From: Waddliaceae bacterium
Lineage (GTDB): Bacteria > Chlamydiota > Chlamydiia > Chlamydiales > GCA-2709385
Direction of reading: 5' to 3'
Length of the DNA: 64,000 nt
Assembly (NCBI GenBank): GCA_002709385.1
Contig: PAQS01000022.1
Location: forward strand, 1-64,000
The translations under genes and the position numbers were made by a program. Under the pieces are notes generated by a model that worked only from the letters and a program-made list of their open reading frames with translations, made no database searches and was not told where the DNA came from. Below, piece by piece: positions 45,124 through 56,452 of the stretch (position 1 is its first letter; the number at the start of each line of letters is the position of its first letter).

Positions 45124-45786
45124 TCAGTCTTCTTCATTCAAAAAATCTTCAGGAAGAGAGTTAAAAGCCTTCCCTGTGATCTTTTCTTTTATATCTTCGA
45201 AGTATTTTTTTTCTTCTTTCCCTGTTTCAGGAGAATATTCATTGATGTATTTGAGTAAACAGTCGATGGGAATTCTTCCTAAAATAGCCCCTAGTTTCCC
45301 TGACTCGAATCCTATTACTAGGTGATCTAAATCCAATTCAGGACGCATTGCCATTCCCATAACGATCAAAGGATTTGGCTCATAGTCAAGCAAAGGTTGC
45401 ACAAGTTTCAAAGTAAGATTCTTCAATATTTCAAGTTCTTCGCTATTGACCTCACCTAAAGGCGAGCTTTCATCGTTTTCTGCTTTGATAGGCCTTAGTT
45501 TCGCCTCGAATGCATTGTTATTGAGAAGATGAAAAGTATACATTGCTGTAAGATCAATTTTCTGAAGCTGCTTTACAATTTCATCCTCTTCTTCCGATTG
45601 ATCAACTTCATCAAGTAAAATTTGCGTGATATCCATGATTTTTCTAAGCGATAAAGAAGAAATCGACGAAGACTCTTGAAAACAAAAAAAACTCCCATTG
45701 TATAAATTAAAATAGGTTTCGATATCTTTTTGTAAATCTTTATCAATTTGATCAAAGGATACTTCTTCTTTATGGTCGATACGCAT
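45124..45786 (-). CDS. Tandem paralogue A, unknown function
   Basis: A 220-residue acidic protein, clearly a paralogue of the gene at 46219. Shared text includes LTAMYTFHLLNNNAFEAKLRPI, SPLGEVNSEELEILKNLTLKLVQPL, DYEPN and HLVIGFESGKLGAILGR. No known family is recognised. GAGGAAAAG before the ATG at 45786 decides the start over an upstream in-frame ATG. It has no membrane span. A helical, compact cytosolic fold is likely. The pair suggests a lineage-specific duplication. Confidence 0.65.
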   Translation of the reverse strand: MRIDHKEEVSFDQIDKDLQKDIETYFNLYNGSFFCFQESSSISSLSLRKIMDITQILLDEVDQSEEEDEIVKQLQKIDLTAMYTFHLLNNNAFEAKLRPIKAENDESSPLGEVNSEELEILKNLTLKLVQPLLDYEPNPLIVMGMAMRPELDLDHLVIGFESGKLGAILGRIPIDCLLKYINEYSPETGKEEKKYFEDIKEKITGKAFNSLPEDFLNEED

Positions 45787-45943
45787 AACTTTTCCTCGCG
45801 TTTTGTAAATACGAAAACACACCGTATAGCAAGACTATAAAATTGATTACAATGAATATCCACAGGGCATTAAATGAGGGTGAGGTTTAGAGTATCTTCA
45901 TTCGCTCATATAATTTTTTGCAAACATCTCGAGGTGTAGAAAT

Positions 45944-46108
45944 TTCTCCGCGTCGTAGCCTCTTTGACTCGCCGCGTTTAAATGGTATGTTGTAGATTCG
46001 TCATTATTAGGACTTAAGAGGTCTAATAGAGATCTCAACTCAAATAAGGATAAGTCGTAGAAAAAAATCAGTAAACGCGGCGAGGCAACGAAGCTATGAC
46101 GCGACGAA
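45944..46108. repeat. Palindromic repeat (AAACGCGGCG family) between paralogues
   Basis: Left arm about 45944-45981 (TTCTCCGCGTCGTAGCC...) and right arm 46072-46108 (TAAACGCGGCGAGGCAACG...) are imperfect inverse copies separated by about 90 bases. It occupies the middle of the 400-base gap between the two paralogous genes; nothing gene-like is seen in the rest of that gap. Confidence 0.85.
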
Positions 46109-46218
46109 AACACAAGAAGGTGTACCCTACCTCAAGACGCTTATAAAAATAGTGAAGCAGGTATAAATTGTTCAAGTTGGACAATTTCCAAAATTCGTAA
46201 ACATCTTTCAAACTTGTT

Positions 46219-46893
46219 TTACTTTATCCTGGAACATCCGAAATTCTTATCTAAAATACCTTCTCTTAACTTTTCTATATTTTCTCTTGTAAAACTTTTA
46301 AACTGAGGATATCTTTCCATATACATCAACAAGCAGTTCAAAGTTGCTCTCCCTAAACAAGGACCTAACTCTCCCAATTCAAACCCTAATATTAAATGCT
46401 CAAAAACTGACTCGTTTATTCCAACAATGGTATTAAGACTTGGTTCATAAGCACAAAGTGGATGAACTAAACGAATAGTGAGATCTTGTAAACATTTAAA
46501 ATCTTCAGATGAAAGCTCTCCTAAAGGATAAACAGGTTCATCAATACTGCTATCCATATCAGTAAATTCTCCAATAGGTCTTAAACCTGCTGTCCATTCG
46601 TTTCTATTCAGAAGATGAAAAACGTACATTGCTGTAACATCTATTTCAGAAAGTAATTTTGCAATTCCTTTTTTATTTTCATTTTTATTTCTTTCATCTA
46701 AATCATCTAGCAGTTCTTTAGTAAAATAAATGAGTGTTTTTAATGGTAAGTTTGAAGAAGGAGAATTGTCATTTTTAAATTTAAATATACTATTATCATA
46801 CAGCTCATAATAAGCCCTCACATCACCTTCATAAAACCAATCAATGCTTCCATAAGAAGTGGTTTCATTGGAATAGATTTCTTGACCTTGCAT
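46219..46893 (-). CDS. Tandem paralogue B, unknown function
   Basis: A 224-residue acidic protein, the paralogue of the gene at 45124-45786. Aligned segments are VTAMYVFHLLNRNEWTAGLRPI, YPLGELSSEDFKCLQDLTIRLVHPL, AYEPS and HLILGFELGELGPCLGR. Both copies appear intact and share order along the whole length. GAGAGAG lies before the ATG. No family is recognised and no signal peptide is seen. It lies downstream of holB on the same strand, separated by 73 bases, but its make-up does not suggest a replication role. Confidence 0.65.
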   Translation of the reverse strand: MQGQEIYSNETTSYGSIDWFYEGDVRAYYELYDNSIFKFKNDNSPSSNLPLKTLIYFTKELLDDLDERNKNENKKGIAKLLSEIDVTAMYVFHLLNRNEWTAGLRPIGEFTDMDSSIDEPVYPLGELSSEDFKCLQDLTIRLVHPLCAYEPSLNTIVGINESVFEHLILGFELGELGPCLGRATLNCLLMYMERYPQFKSFTRENIEKLREGILDKNFGCSRIK

Positions 46894-46966
46894 AATTTTT
46901 CTCTCTCTAAAAACAATTAAATGTCCGATATAGCAAATAAATTGAATTCAATACAATGAAAGAAAC

Positions 46967-48052
46967 TTAAGATAAGCGTAAAAATAGATGTTCTAAACAC
47001 TGAGCAGTAGGCATGGATCGTTGAATACCTTGACGAACCTCATCTACATAAGAAAACACCTTTTCTAAAGGCACGGAAGGACGATTTAAGAGACTTCGCA
47101 ATTTTTCTTTTTTATCACGGTGAAAAAGTAAGTTCTCTGATCCATTAGAAGACAGTAAAAGAAGGTCTCTATGCCATGCAATGACATCTTGTAAAACACC
47201 TTCCAACTCTTCTAATTGATAGCGTGTAAGAGCGCCTTCTAATTCACGGTCAAGTACTTGTTTTTGTACTGCAGAAACCTGTTCGCCGTATCCAGCATAT
47301 AATTCTTCACTTAGTTGCTCAGATAAAGCTTTTTTGTCCTTATCCAGTAAATCGGCAATTTCTTTGCAGCTATGGTGAAGTTTTCCGTAAGGCATTGTTC
47401 CGGAAGCTTCTAAGATTTCAAGTAAGATTTTTCGCTTAGGATCTTCCCCTCTTTCTAAAAGACGTAAAGCCCGGGCTGGGGCTCCTCTAGAAAGAGCTGC
47501 TATTTCAGCTGCATTTACTTGCTCTAAACCTTTTTCACGAACTAACCAATCACTGATGCTTGGTTCGGGTACAGGTAAGAAGTGGATTGTCCGACAACGA
47601 GAACGAATTGTAGGAAGTAGTGCTTCAGGGTGATCACTAATTAGAATGATAATTGTGTCTTCTGCAGGCTCTTCAAAGGTTTTTAATAGAGCGTTTGCTC
47701 CAAAAGACACCATGCGATCCGCTGCATCGATAATGAATACTTTCCATTTTGCCTCATAAGGTCGGAGATAAACCTCTTCGCTAAATTGACGCATGGATTG
47801 AATACTGTGGAGCCCTAATTTTCCTTCTGGACGATATACTCTAAAATCAGGGTGATTACCCGCTTCGATTCTTTGAGCTACTCGCTCAAAGTTTTCTCCA
47901 CCGGAGATCAATTTTTGCCCTAAAAGCATAGCAAAATGGAATTTTCCCACTCCTTCCGGACCAGAAAAAAGTAATGAATTTGCTACTGCATTTTTATCGA
48001 TTATCGTATCGATGTAACGAAGAACGTCCTCATTCCCGATCAAGTTCTGCAT
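46967..48052 (-). CDS. holB: DNA polymerase III delta-prime-like clamp-loader subunit
   Basis: The 361-residue protein is an AAA+ clamp-loader subunit. It has a Walker A-like GPEGVGKF (residues 21-28) in which the usual Ser/Thr after Lys is Phe, VFIIDAADRM in place of a DExx box, NALLKTFEEP and SRCRTIHF (the sensor/arginine segment). These changes suit a delta-prime subunit, which does not hydrolyse ATP. The length matches. It overlaps tmk by 13 bases; the tmk-holB pair is common in bacteria, and in Chlamydia it is part of the same block with gyrA and gyrB. Confidence 0.9.
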   Translation of the reverse strand: MQNLIGNEDVLRYIDTIIDKNAVANSLLFSGPEGVGKFHFAMLLGQKLISGGENFERVAQRIEAGNHPDFRVYRPEGKLGLHSIQSMRQFSEEVYLRPYEAKWKVFIIDAADRMVSFGANALLKTFEEPAEDTIIILISDHPEALLPTIRSRCRTIHFLPVPEPSISDWLVREKGLEQVNAAEIAALSRGAPARALRLLERGEDPKRKILLEILEASGTMPYGKLHHSCKEIADLLDKDKKALSEQLSEELYAGYGEQVSAVQKQVLDRELEGALTRYQLEELEGVLQDVIAWHRDLLLLSSNGSENLLFHRDKKEKLRSLLNRPSVPLEKVFSYVDEVRQGIQRSMPTAQCLEHLFLRLS

Positions 48053-48681
48053 AAGCCAAAACGATCCTCAAGAGTTTTACAAGTTTCCTGAAGGATGGCA
48101 TCCGGGCTTTGAAGAGCATCAATAACAACAATGCGTTCAAGGTGACGTTGGCTAAGACGTAAAAAACCTTCTCTCACTTGATCATGAAAAGCTAAAGCTT
48201 CGCTTTCTAAGAGATCTTTTTTATCGCCATTTATAGCTTTACGCGCAAAGCCCTCACGAGGGTCTAGATCTAAGTAAAAACTCAATTTAGGCTGAGTATC
48301 ATCACACACTAGGTCGCAAAGTTGCTCAACCTTTTCAAGGCCAAGCCCCCTAGCAACACCTTGATAAGCGATACTAGAATCTGAGAAACGATCACAAAGG
48401 ACAATCTGACCAGCTTCTAGAGCCGGCCGGATTGTCTCTTCAATATGTTGTGCTCTGTCTGATAAAAACAGTAATAACTCAGAAAGATCTGAAATACGTA
48501 AATTTTCATCTCTATGGAGTAGGAGATCACGTATCTGATCTCCTAATGGTGTTCCACCTGGTTCTCGCGTGACCAAGACTTCTCTACCGCTTTTACGCAA
48601 TACTTCTGCTAATTTAGAGATAAGAGTGGTTTTTCCAGCTCCTTCTCCTCCTTCAAAGCTAATAAAGATTCCCTTATTCAT
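48040..48681 (-). CDS. tmk: Thymidylate kinase
   Basis: Tmk phosphorylates dTMP to dTDP. The 213-residue protein has a P-loop FEGGEGAGKTT (residues 8-18), the TREPGGTPLGD substrate motif, LLLFLSDRAQH and the DRFSDSSIAYQG motif. The lid region follows (LDPREGFARK). The ATG overlaps the gyrA stop (TAATG). Upstream gyrA and downstream holB make a single transcript. Nothing unusual is seen. Confidence 0.96.
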   Translation of the reverse strand: MNKGIFISFEGGEGAGKTTLISKLAEVLRKSGREVLVTREPGGTPLGDQIRDLLLHRDENLRISDLSELLLFLSDRAQHIEETIRPALEAGQIVLCDRFSDSSIAYQGVARGLGLEKVEQLCDLVCDDTQPKLSFYLDLDPREGFARKAINGDKKDLLESEALAFHDQVREGFLRLSQRHLERIVVIDALQSPDAILQETCKTLEDRFGLCRT

Positions 48682-51197
48682 TACGACTGCTCAGTATCAC
48701 CACTTGCTGTTTCAGAAGAAGCTTCTTCATCTAAAGACTCTTCTTCATCACTTTCTGCACCCTCAAGTTTTTGAATACAAACAAGAGTATCCCCATCAGC
48801 TAAACGAACCAAGTTAACTCCTTGTGTCGCTCTACCCATCACACGTAGATCTTTCATGTTGATACGTACAGTTTGTCCTCCTGCACTCATCATCAACATA
48901 CCATCATCATCCGTTACAGAAAGTGCACCAATGACTCGGCCATTACGCTCATTCACAATAATAGAACGTACACCAACACCACCGCGGTTTGTTTGTCGGA
49001 AATCTTCCACATGAGAGCGCTTACCAAAGCCATTTTCACAAACAACTAAGATACTTTCTTCACCTTTTACGATTTCACAACCAACAACATACTCATCATC
49101 ACCACGCAATGTCACCCCTTTAACCCCGCGGGCAACACGACCCATTGGACGGACATTAGACTGGTCAAAGCGCACAGCCATACCATTGCTAGTAAACAAC
49201 ATGATTTGCTCATTTTCAGAGACCAGACGAGTAGCCATTACTTCATCGCCTTCATCAATATTTAGAGCAAAAACACCCTTGCGACGAGGACGACTAAAAG
49301 CTGAAAGATCCGTCTTTTTCACCACACCATTCTTCGTTGCAGTAAGAATAAACGCTTCTTCCTCGAAACTCTTCACACGGAGAACGGTCGCAATCTTTTC
49401 ATCAGCCTGAATATCTTCCAAGAAATGTACGATCGGTTTTCCTTTAGAGCGACGACCTGTCTCAGGTAATTGCCATACTTTTAACCAATAGCAACGTCCC
49501 AAGCTGGTAAATACAAGCAGGTTATCATGCGTCGAAGCAACATACAGATCTTTTACCATATCTGAATCTTTCTTCATCTGCATACCCGCTACACCAGAGC
49601 CACCACGACGCTGCTCACGGAATGTATCTGCAGGCATACGCTTGATATAATCATCAGTGCTTACAGTGATGATCACAGGCTCATCAGCGATGAGATCTTC
49701 CATATTCATCTCGCCTTCCGCCGCCACGATCTCTGTGCGCCGTCCAGGCTTGAAGTTTTTCATAACACCTTCTAGCTCTTCCTGGATGATTCCACGAACC
49801 ATGCCTTCATCAGCTAAAACAGCCTTGTAGTACTTGATGCGCTCACAAAGCTTTTGGTATTCATCTTCAATCTTTTCGCGTTCAAGGCCTGTAAGCTGAT
49901 AGAGACGTAAATCTAAAACAGCATTTGCTTGTCGCTCTGTAAAAGAAAAACGATCCATTAACTCTGTGCGAGCGATATCACGATTGTCACTAGAACGAAT
50001 CAACTTCACGACTTCGTCCATATTATCAATCGCCTTAAGATACCCCTCAAGAACGTGAGCTCGTGCTTCCGCTTTGTTTAACTCAAAGCGTGTACGACGA
50101 CGAACCACATCGATACGGTGATCAATCCAAGCAGCCAACATTTGCTTCACATTCATCACGCGAGGCAGCCCTTTATCAAGAGCTAACATGTTGCAACCAA
50201 ATGTTACTTGCAAATCACTGAACTTATAGAGCTGATTAATGACAACATCAGGCACCTCGTTGCGCTTCAGCTCCACAACGATACGTAAACCATCTTTGTC
50301 TGATTCATCTCTTAAGTCAGAAATACCTGTAATTTGCTTAGCATTGATCAAACCAGCGATATGCTCGATCAAACGAGACTTATTCACCGCATAAGGAATT
50401 TCATGTATCACCAAGCGACTGCGGTCTCCAGGACCTTCCATTTCCTGAACTTCTAACTTTGCACGCAAAGTTAATTTTCCACGGCCTGTATGAAATGCCT
50501 CATGAATACCACGATAACCACAAATTACCCCACCAGTAGGGAAATCTGGACCTGGCATCACTTTCATGATGTCATCAACTGTTGTTGCAGGATTCTGTAA
50601 AAGCATCATCGTCGCATTTCCGACCTCATGCAAGTTATGAGGAGGAATGTTCGTAGCCATACCGACAGCAATACCAGAAGATCCGTTGCAAAGTAGTTGA
50701 GGAAACTTCGCAGGGAAAACAGTAGGCTCCATGCGTGTTTCATCATAGTTTGGAACCAAATCTACTGTTTCTTTTTCTATATCTTCCATCAAATGCACAG
50801 AAGCATGAGTCATACGCGCTTCCGTATATCTCATCGCCGCAGCTGAGTCACCATCGATAGAACCGAAGTTTCCTTGTCCATTTATCAAAGGATAACGCAT
50901 CGCCCAATCCTGAGCCAAACGAACCAACGTCGGATAAATGACCCCTTCACCATGAGGGTGAAAATCTCCCGACGTATCCCCGCATATCTTCGCACATTTT
51001 CTGTGCTTAGCATTAGGCCCAAGGTTCAACTGACGCATCGCATAGAGGATGCGGCGCTGGGACGGTTTCAAACCATCTCGAACATCGGGAAGAGCACGCG
51101 AAATGATGACTGACATAGAATAACGAAGGTAGCTTTCCTTCATTTCGTCTTCTACATTGCGTGTAACAATATGCTCGTTCTCTGTATACGACACCAT
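48681..51197 (-). CDS. gyrA: DNA gyrase subunit A
   Basis: GyrA cuts and rejoins DNA while GyrB supplies ATP. The 838-residue protein has the start KPSQRRILYAM, the GyrA catalytic tyrosine in AAMRYTEARM, and PHNLHEVGNA after it; six-blade C-terminal repeats include a GyrA-box-like stretch QRRGGSGVAG. In the quinolone region the text is HPHGEGVIYPTLVRLAQ, with Gly and Pro at the positions of E. coli Ser83 and Asp87. The acidic tail (SDEEESLDEE) is normal in style. GAGGAG sits before the ATG, 13 bases after gyrB. It is third in the dciA-gyrB-gyrA-tmk-holB operon. Confidence 0.97.
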   Translation of the reverse strand: MVSYTENEHIVTRNVEDEMKESYLRYSMSVIISRALPDVRDGLKPSQRRILYAMRQLNLGPNAKHRKCAKICGDTSGDFHPHGEGVIYPTLVRLAQDWAMRYPLINGQGNFGSIDGDSAAAMRYTEARMTHASVHLMEDIEKETVDLVPNYDETRMEPTVFPAKFPQLLCNGSSGIAVGMATNIPPHNLHEVGNATMMLLQNPATTVDDIMKVMPGPDFPTGGVICGYRGIHEAFHTGRGKLTLRAKLEVQEMEGPGDRSRLVIHEIPYAVNKSRLIEHIAGLINAKQITGISDLRDESDKDGLRIVVELKRNEVPDVVINQLYKFSDLQVTFGCNMLALDKGLPRVMNVKQMLAAWIDHRIDVVRRRTRFELNKAEARAHVLEGYLKAIDNMDEVVKLIRSSDNRDIARTELMDRFSFTERQANAVLDLRLYQLTGLEREKIEDEYQKLCERIKYYKAVLADEGMVRGIIQEELEGVMKNFKPGRRTEIVAAEGEMNMEDLIADEPVIITVSTDDYIKRMPADTFREQRRGGSGVAGMQMKKDSDMVKDLYVASTHDNLLVFTSLGRCYWLKVWQLPETGRRSKGKPIVHFLEDIQADEKIATVLRVKSFEEEAFILTATKNGVVKKTDLSAFSRPRRKGVFALNIDEGDEVMATRLVSENEQIMLFTSNGMAVRFDQSNVRPMGRVARGVKGVTLRGDDEYVVGCEIVKGEESILVVCENGFGKRSHVEDFRQTNRGGVGVRSIIVNERNGRVIGALSVTDDDGMLMMSAGGQTVRINMKDLRVMGRATQGVNLVRLADGDTLVCIQKLEGAESDEEESLDEEASSETASGDTEQS

Positions 51198-51210
51198 CCA
51201 GGAGTCTCCT

Positions 51211-53730
<2,520 letters not shown>

Positions 53731-53755
53731 CTACCTAAATAAATACCCAAATAAA

Positions 53756-54100
53756 TTACCCCATGCGGAAAGAAATATTCCGAATTTCAACCTTCGGAAA
53801 CTTGGAGCGCAATCGATGCAAAATACGTGGCTTGTCTCGTTGAGTTAAAAGACTATATAAAGTGGAATTTTTGACCCGCACCGTCAATATACCATCCACA
53901 AAAGATAATGCCTGAGTCATAGAAGCCAACGGAGAACCAATGATTTCTGGCCATGCAGCCAAAATAACATCTGGACGATCTTTATGATGGCGGGCGATCC
54001 CTTGAAGAACAAGGGGAAGTACCTCAGTCAAATGATGTGAAGTAAGATCAACTCCATCATAATTGCGAGGCGTACGTCCGCGTCCAGTTTTTTGTCTCAT
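53756..54100 (-). CDS. DciA-like DUF721 protein
   Basis: The 114-residue protein has the DUF721/DciA pattern: LTEVLPLVLQGIARHH, then AAWPEIIGSPLASMTQALSF and DGILTVRVKNSTLYSLLTQ, a KH-like core. DciA family members help load or operate the replicative helicase in bacteria that lack DnaC. The fold and location beside gyrB are usual for the family. ACGGGGG before the ATG at 54100 decides the start. It is first in the minus-strand operon; the same order (DUF721, gyrB, gyrA, tmk) is known in Chlamydia trachomatis. Confidence 0.85.
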   Translation of the reverse strand: MRQKTGRGRTPRNYDGVDLTSHHLTEVLPLVLQGIARHHKDRPDVILAAWPEIIGSPLASMTQALSFVDGILTVRVKNSTLYSLLTQRDKPRILHRLRSKFPKVEIRNISFRMG

Positions 54101-54124
54101 GTAACCCCCGTTAGAATAGCTCCC

Positions 54125-54153
54125 ATTATAGAGGAGCATTGAACTCAGATCAA
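54125..54153 (-). promoter_or_regulatory. Promoter of the dciA-gyrB-gyrA-tmk-holB operon
   Basis: On the minus strand, TTGATC (54148-54153) and a perfect TATAAT (54125-54130) are 17 bases apart, with the ATG of the first gene 24 bases downstream of the -10. Four of six -35 positions match. Confidence 0.7.
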
Positions 54154-54179
54154 GAAAATTGCGCTTTTATAAATAAAGA

Positions 54180-54482
54180 CTATAAACCCAATAAAAAACG
54201 TTTACTTTCTTTATCCATCAATTCCGCTAAGCAAAAATCCCGCTCAGTTACTCCTCCGGCATCATGAGTCGATAAACGCACCTCAACTCGATTGTATACA
54301 TTGAACCACTCTGGATGGTGATTCATCTTCTCCGCATGCAAAGCAATTGCGGACATAAAACTAAAAGCATCTATAAAAGAGGAAAAACTAAAAGTTTTTT
54401 GTATCCCATCATCCTCAAACATCCAGCCATTCAAACGTTCTAAATGTTTTTCTATATCACCAGAAACATACTTACTCATCAT
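54180..54482 (-). CDS. Pterin-4a-carbinolamine dehydratase
   Basis: A 100-residue protein with the family signature: [29 protein letters not shown], where HxxxxxHHPEW ([11 protein letters not shown]) carries the paired histidines, then [23 protein letters not shown]. In other bacteria the enzyme recycles the pterin cofactor of phenylalanine hydroxylase; such an hydroxylase is not seen in the window. GGAGGGGAG precedes the ATG-ATG start. It follows ispH on the same strand, 31 bases after its stop, so they may be co-transcribed. The family is certain; whether a hydroxylase partner exists is unknown. Confidence 0.9.
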   Translation of the reverse strand: MMSKYVSGDIEKHLERLNGWMFEDDGIQKTFSFSSFIDAFSFMSAIALHAEKMNHHPEWFNVYNRVEVRLSTHDAGGVTERDFCLAELMDKESKRFLLGL

Positions 54483-54513
54483 CTCCCCTCCTTATAAACA
54501 GATAAAAATTATT

Positions 54514-55464
54514 CTAACCTGCAAGAGATGCGGATGCAAGCCTGATTGGCTTAGGAAGAGAGAAAACAACATCTTCCTCAGTAAAAACAACGTTTTCTAC
54601 TGAACTCACACCTAAAATTTTTAAACGATCAATACAACGCTGCACCAAATCTTCCGGAGTTGAAGCACCAGCTGTTAAACCAATTACTTGCACATCTTTC
54701 ACCCAATCAGATTGAATTTCATCTTCACTATTAATCAAATAAGCAGGAACCCCTCGCTTTGCTGCCACTTCACGCAAACGATTAGAATTAGAACTTTGCT
54801 TATCTCCAACAACCAAAACTAATTCTGTCTGGTCCGTAATCTCAGCCAAAGCTAATTGACGATTCGTCGTTGCGTAACAAATAGAAGAACTAGGAAGAGT
54901 CTCGATTTGAGGGTAACGAGCATACAAAGCTTTTGTAATTCCTTCAACATCATGCAAACTCAAGGTCGTCTGTGTAATAAAAAATAACTTTTCTTCCTGA
55001 GAAAAAGATAAACTTCCTACATCAGCTTCATTTTCAACAATAGTTACTTGCCCCGGAGCTTCCCCAGCCGTTCCCACTATTTCCACATGATTACGATGAC
55101 CAATTAAAATAATTTGATAACCTTTTTCAGCAAAACGCTTCACCGCTGAATGAACACGTGTCACCAAACCACACGTAGCATCAACTTCAAATAAATTCCT
55201 TGCTTTTGCTTGCTCACGAACAGCAGGCGAAACTCCATGGGCTGAGTAAATCAAACGAGATCCCTCAGGCACTTCATTGACATCCTCAATAAAAATTGCC
55301 CCCATATCACGAAGACGCTGCACAACATGACGGTTATGTACAATTTCATGCTTTACATAGATCGGAGCTCCCCACAAAGACAAAGCTTCTTCAACAGTCT
55401 CTATCGCACGAACAACTCCCGCACAAAATCCTCTAGGCTGAGATAATAGTAGTTTTTTAGACAC
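54514..55464 (-). CDS. ispH: 4-hydroxy-3-methylbut-2-enyl diphosphate reductase (IspH)
   Basis: IspH is the last enzyme of the MEP pathway, yielding IPP and DMAPP with an iron-sulfur cluster. The 316-residue protein has the three conserved cysteines: RGFCAGVVRAIE, DATCGLVTRVH and SSICYATTNRQ. It also has HNRHVVQRL, SAHGVSP, GHRNHVEIVGT, TQTTLS and GDKQSSNSNRL, all as expected. Pro in the usual DATCPLV is Gly here. The length equals the E. coli enzyme. It starts at a GTG behind AGAGGT. Confidence 0.96.
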   Translation of the reverse strand: MSKKLLLSQPRGFCAGVVRAIETVEEALSLWGAPIYVKHEIVHNRHVVQRLRDMGAIFIEDVNEVPEGSRLIYSAHGVSPAVREQAKARNLFEVDATCGLVTRVHSAVKRFAEKGYQIILIGHRNHVEIVGTAGEAPGQVTIVENEADVGSLSFSQEEKLFFITQTTLSLHDVEGITKALYARYPQIETLPSSSICYATTNRQLALAEITDQTELVLVVGDKQSSNSNRLREVAAKRGVPAYLINSEDEIQSDWVKDVQVIGLTAGASTPEDLVQRCIDRLKILGVSSVENVVFTEEDVVFSLPKPIRLASASLAG

Positions 55465-55588
55465 ACATAACCTCTAATTGGATGAATTTTGTGGGAATTA
55501 TAAAGCTTAAATGAACAAAAATCCAGGTTCCTTTCATAAGAAAGGCAATTCATTCGTTTTTAATAAAAAAAATCACATAAAAACTAAT

Positions 55589-55621
55589 GCACATAAATAT
55601 TCATTATCCATATTTACGTGC
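55589..55621 (-). terminator. Terminator after the phosphatase gene
   Basis: A 12-base stem (55589-55600 with 55610-55621, one G-U pair, GCACATAAATAT) with a 9-base loop. On the minus strand T-rich text (TTTTT, then a T8 run) follows within 30 bases. It ends the kinase-SpoA-phosphatase transcript. Confidence 0.7.
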
Positions 55622-55638
55622 AAAACAAGATAAATCTA

Positions 55639-56109
55639 TCAAGAACTAGGGGATTGAAGGTGCTGAATTAATCCCGAACAAGAATCTTCTAAGATATCAA
55701 GTACATCATTAAACCCTTCTTGCCCGCCATAATAAGGATCCGGAACTTCACGATTGAGATAATGAGAACTGAACGCTGTCATCATCAGCACTTTTTGTGC
55801 ATCTGAATCCGAGCGAATACGGCCTATTAAACCATCATAAATTTGCTGATCAGCAGCAAGAATAAGATCAAAACGATCAAAAAATGTATCAAGAAATTGC
55901 TGAGCTCGACTCTCTAAAACAATACCACGGAGCTGAGCTGCTTTGCGCATTCTCTCATCAGGCAAATCACCCACATGATGGGAAATCATCCCACAACTTT
56001 CCACATGGACATGGGACAATTCATCTTTCTCCAACATTCGCTTTAATACACCTTCTGCTGCAGGAGAACGGCAGATATTACCAAGGCAAACAAATAAAAT
56101 CGATTTCAT
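55639..56109 (-). CDS. Low-molecular-weight protein-tyrosine phosphatase
   Basis: The 156-residue protein has the P-loop VCLGNICRSP (CX5R, Cys8 to Arg14) and the aspartate general acid in VPDPYYGGQEGF, as in the LMW-PTP family. It is cytosolic, and acts on phosphotyrosine or, in some bacteria, arginine phosphate. The ATG lies in the stop of the SpoA-domain gene (TAATG), indicating an operon. The pairing with a kinase gene two genes upstream suggests a phospho-signalling unit. All catalytic residues are present. Confidence 0.93.
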   Translation of the reverse strand: MKSILFVCLGNICRSPAAEGVLKRMLEKDELSHVHVESCGMISHHVGDLPDERMRKAAQLRGIVLESRAQQFLDTFFDRFDLILAADQQIYDGLIGRIRSDSDAQKVLMMTAFSSHYLNREVPDPYYGGQEGFNDVLDILEDSCSGLIQHLQSPSS

Positions 56110-56378
56110 TAGGACTCTGTCGTGCAAACTTTATCCACTTGCACTCCATAATTTTCACCCACTTGTACCACTCTTCCTTCAGCAACAGAAGTTCCATTCA
56201 CAACTAATTGCGCAGGAGTGTTTGCTGGGAGATCAAAACTCAACACAGAACCAGGGCTTAAAGTTAATAACTGACCAATAGAAAACTCTTTTTCCATAAG
56301 GCAAATATCAATAGGAAGCGCTGTATTCTTTAAATTTTTTAAAATACTAACCGCTCCCGGCTCAGACCTCTGCACCAT
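56109..56378 (-). CDS. SpoA-domain (FliN/SctQ C-terminal) protein
   Basis: An 89-residue protein consisting of a single SpoA domain: ALPIDICLMEKEFSIGQLLTLSPGSVLSFDL, then LVVNGTSVAEGRVVQVGENYGVQV, the FliN/SctQ core. FliN forms rings at the flagellar base, and SctQ does so in type III secretion. Here it may be a free-standing ring subunit for a type III apparatus. GAGGAG six bases before the ATG at 56378 decides the start over upstream candidates (56411, 56384). It lies between kinase and phosphatase genes. In Chlamydia fliN-like and pkn genes are linked near type III genes, as I recall. Confidence 0.85.
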   Translation of the reverse strand: MVQRSEPGAVSILKNLKNTALPIDICLMEKEFSIGQLLTLSPGSVLSFDLPANTPAQLVVNGTSVAEGRVVQVGENYGVQVDKVCTTES

Positions 56379-56452
56379 AACCATCTCCTCAGCAAACCTG
56401 ATCTCTACCACCTTATAACAAGGCGATCATCTACAAGCAAGGCATTCGTAAA

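Noticed and set aside
45898-46113. 71-codon minus-strand frame between paralogues
   Set aside because: Coincides with the palindromic repeat; no start signal and no similarity to the paralogues.
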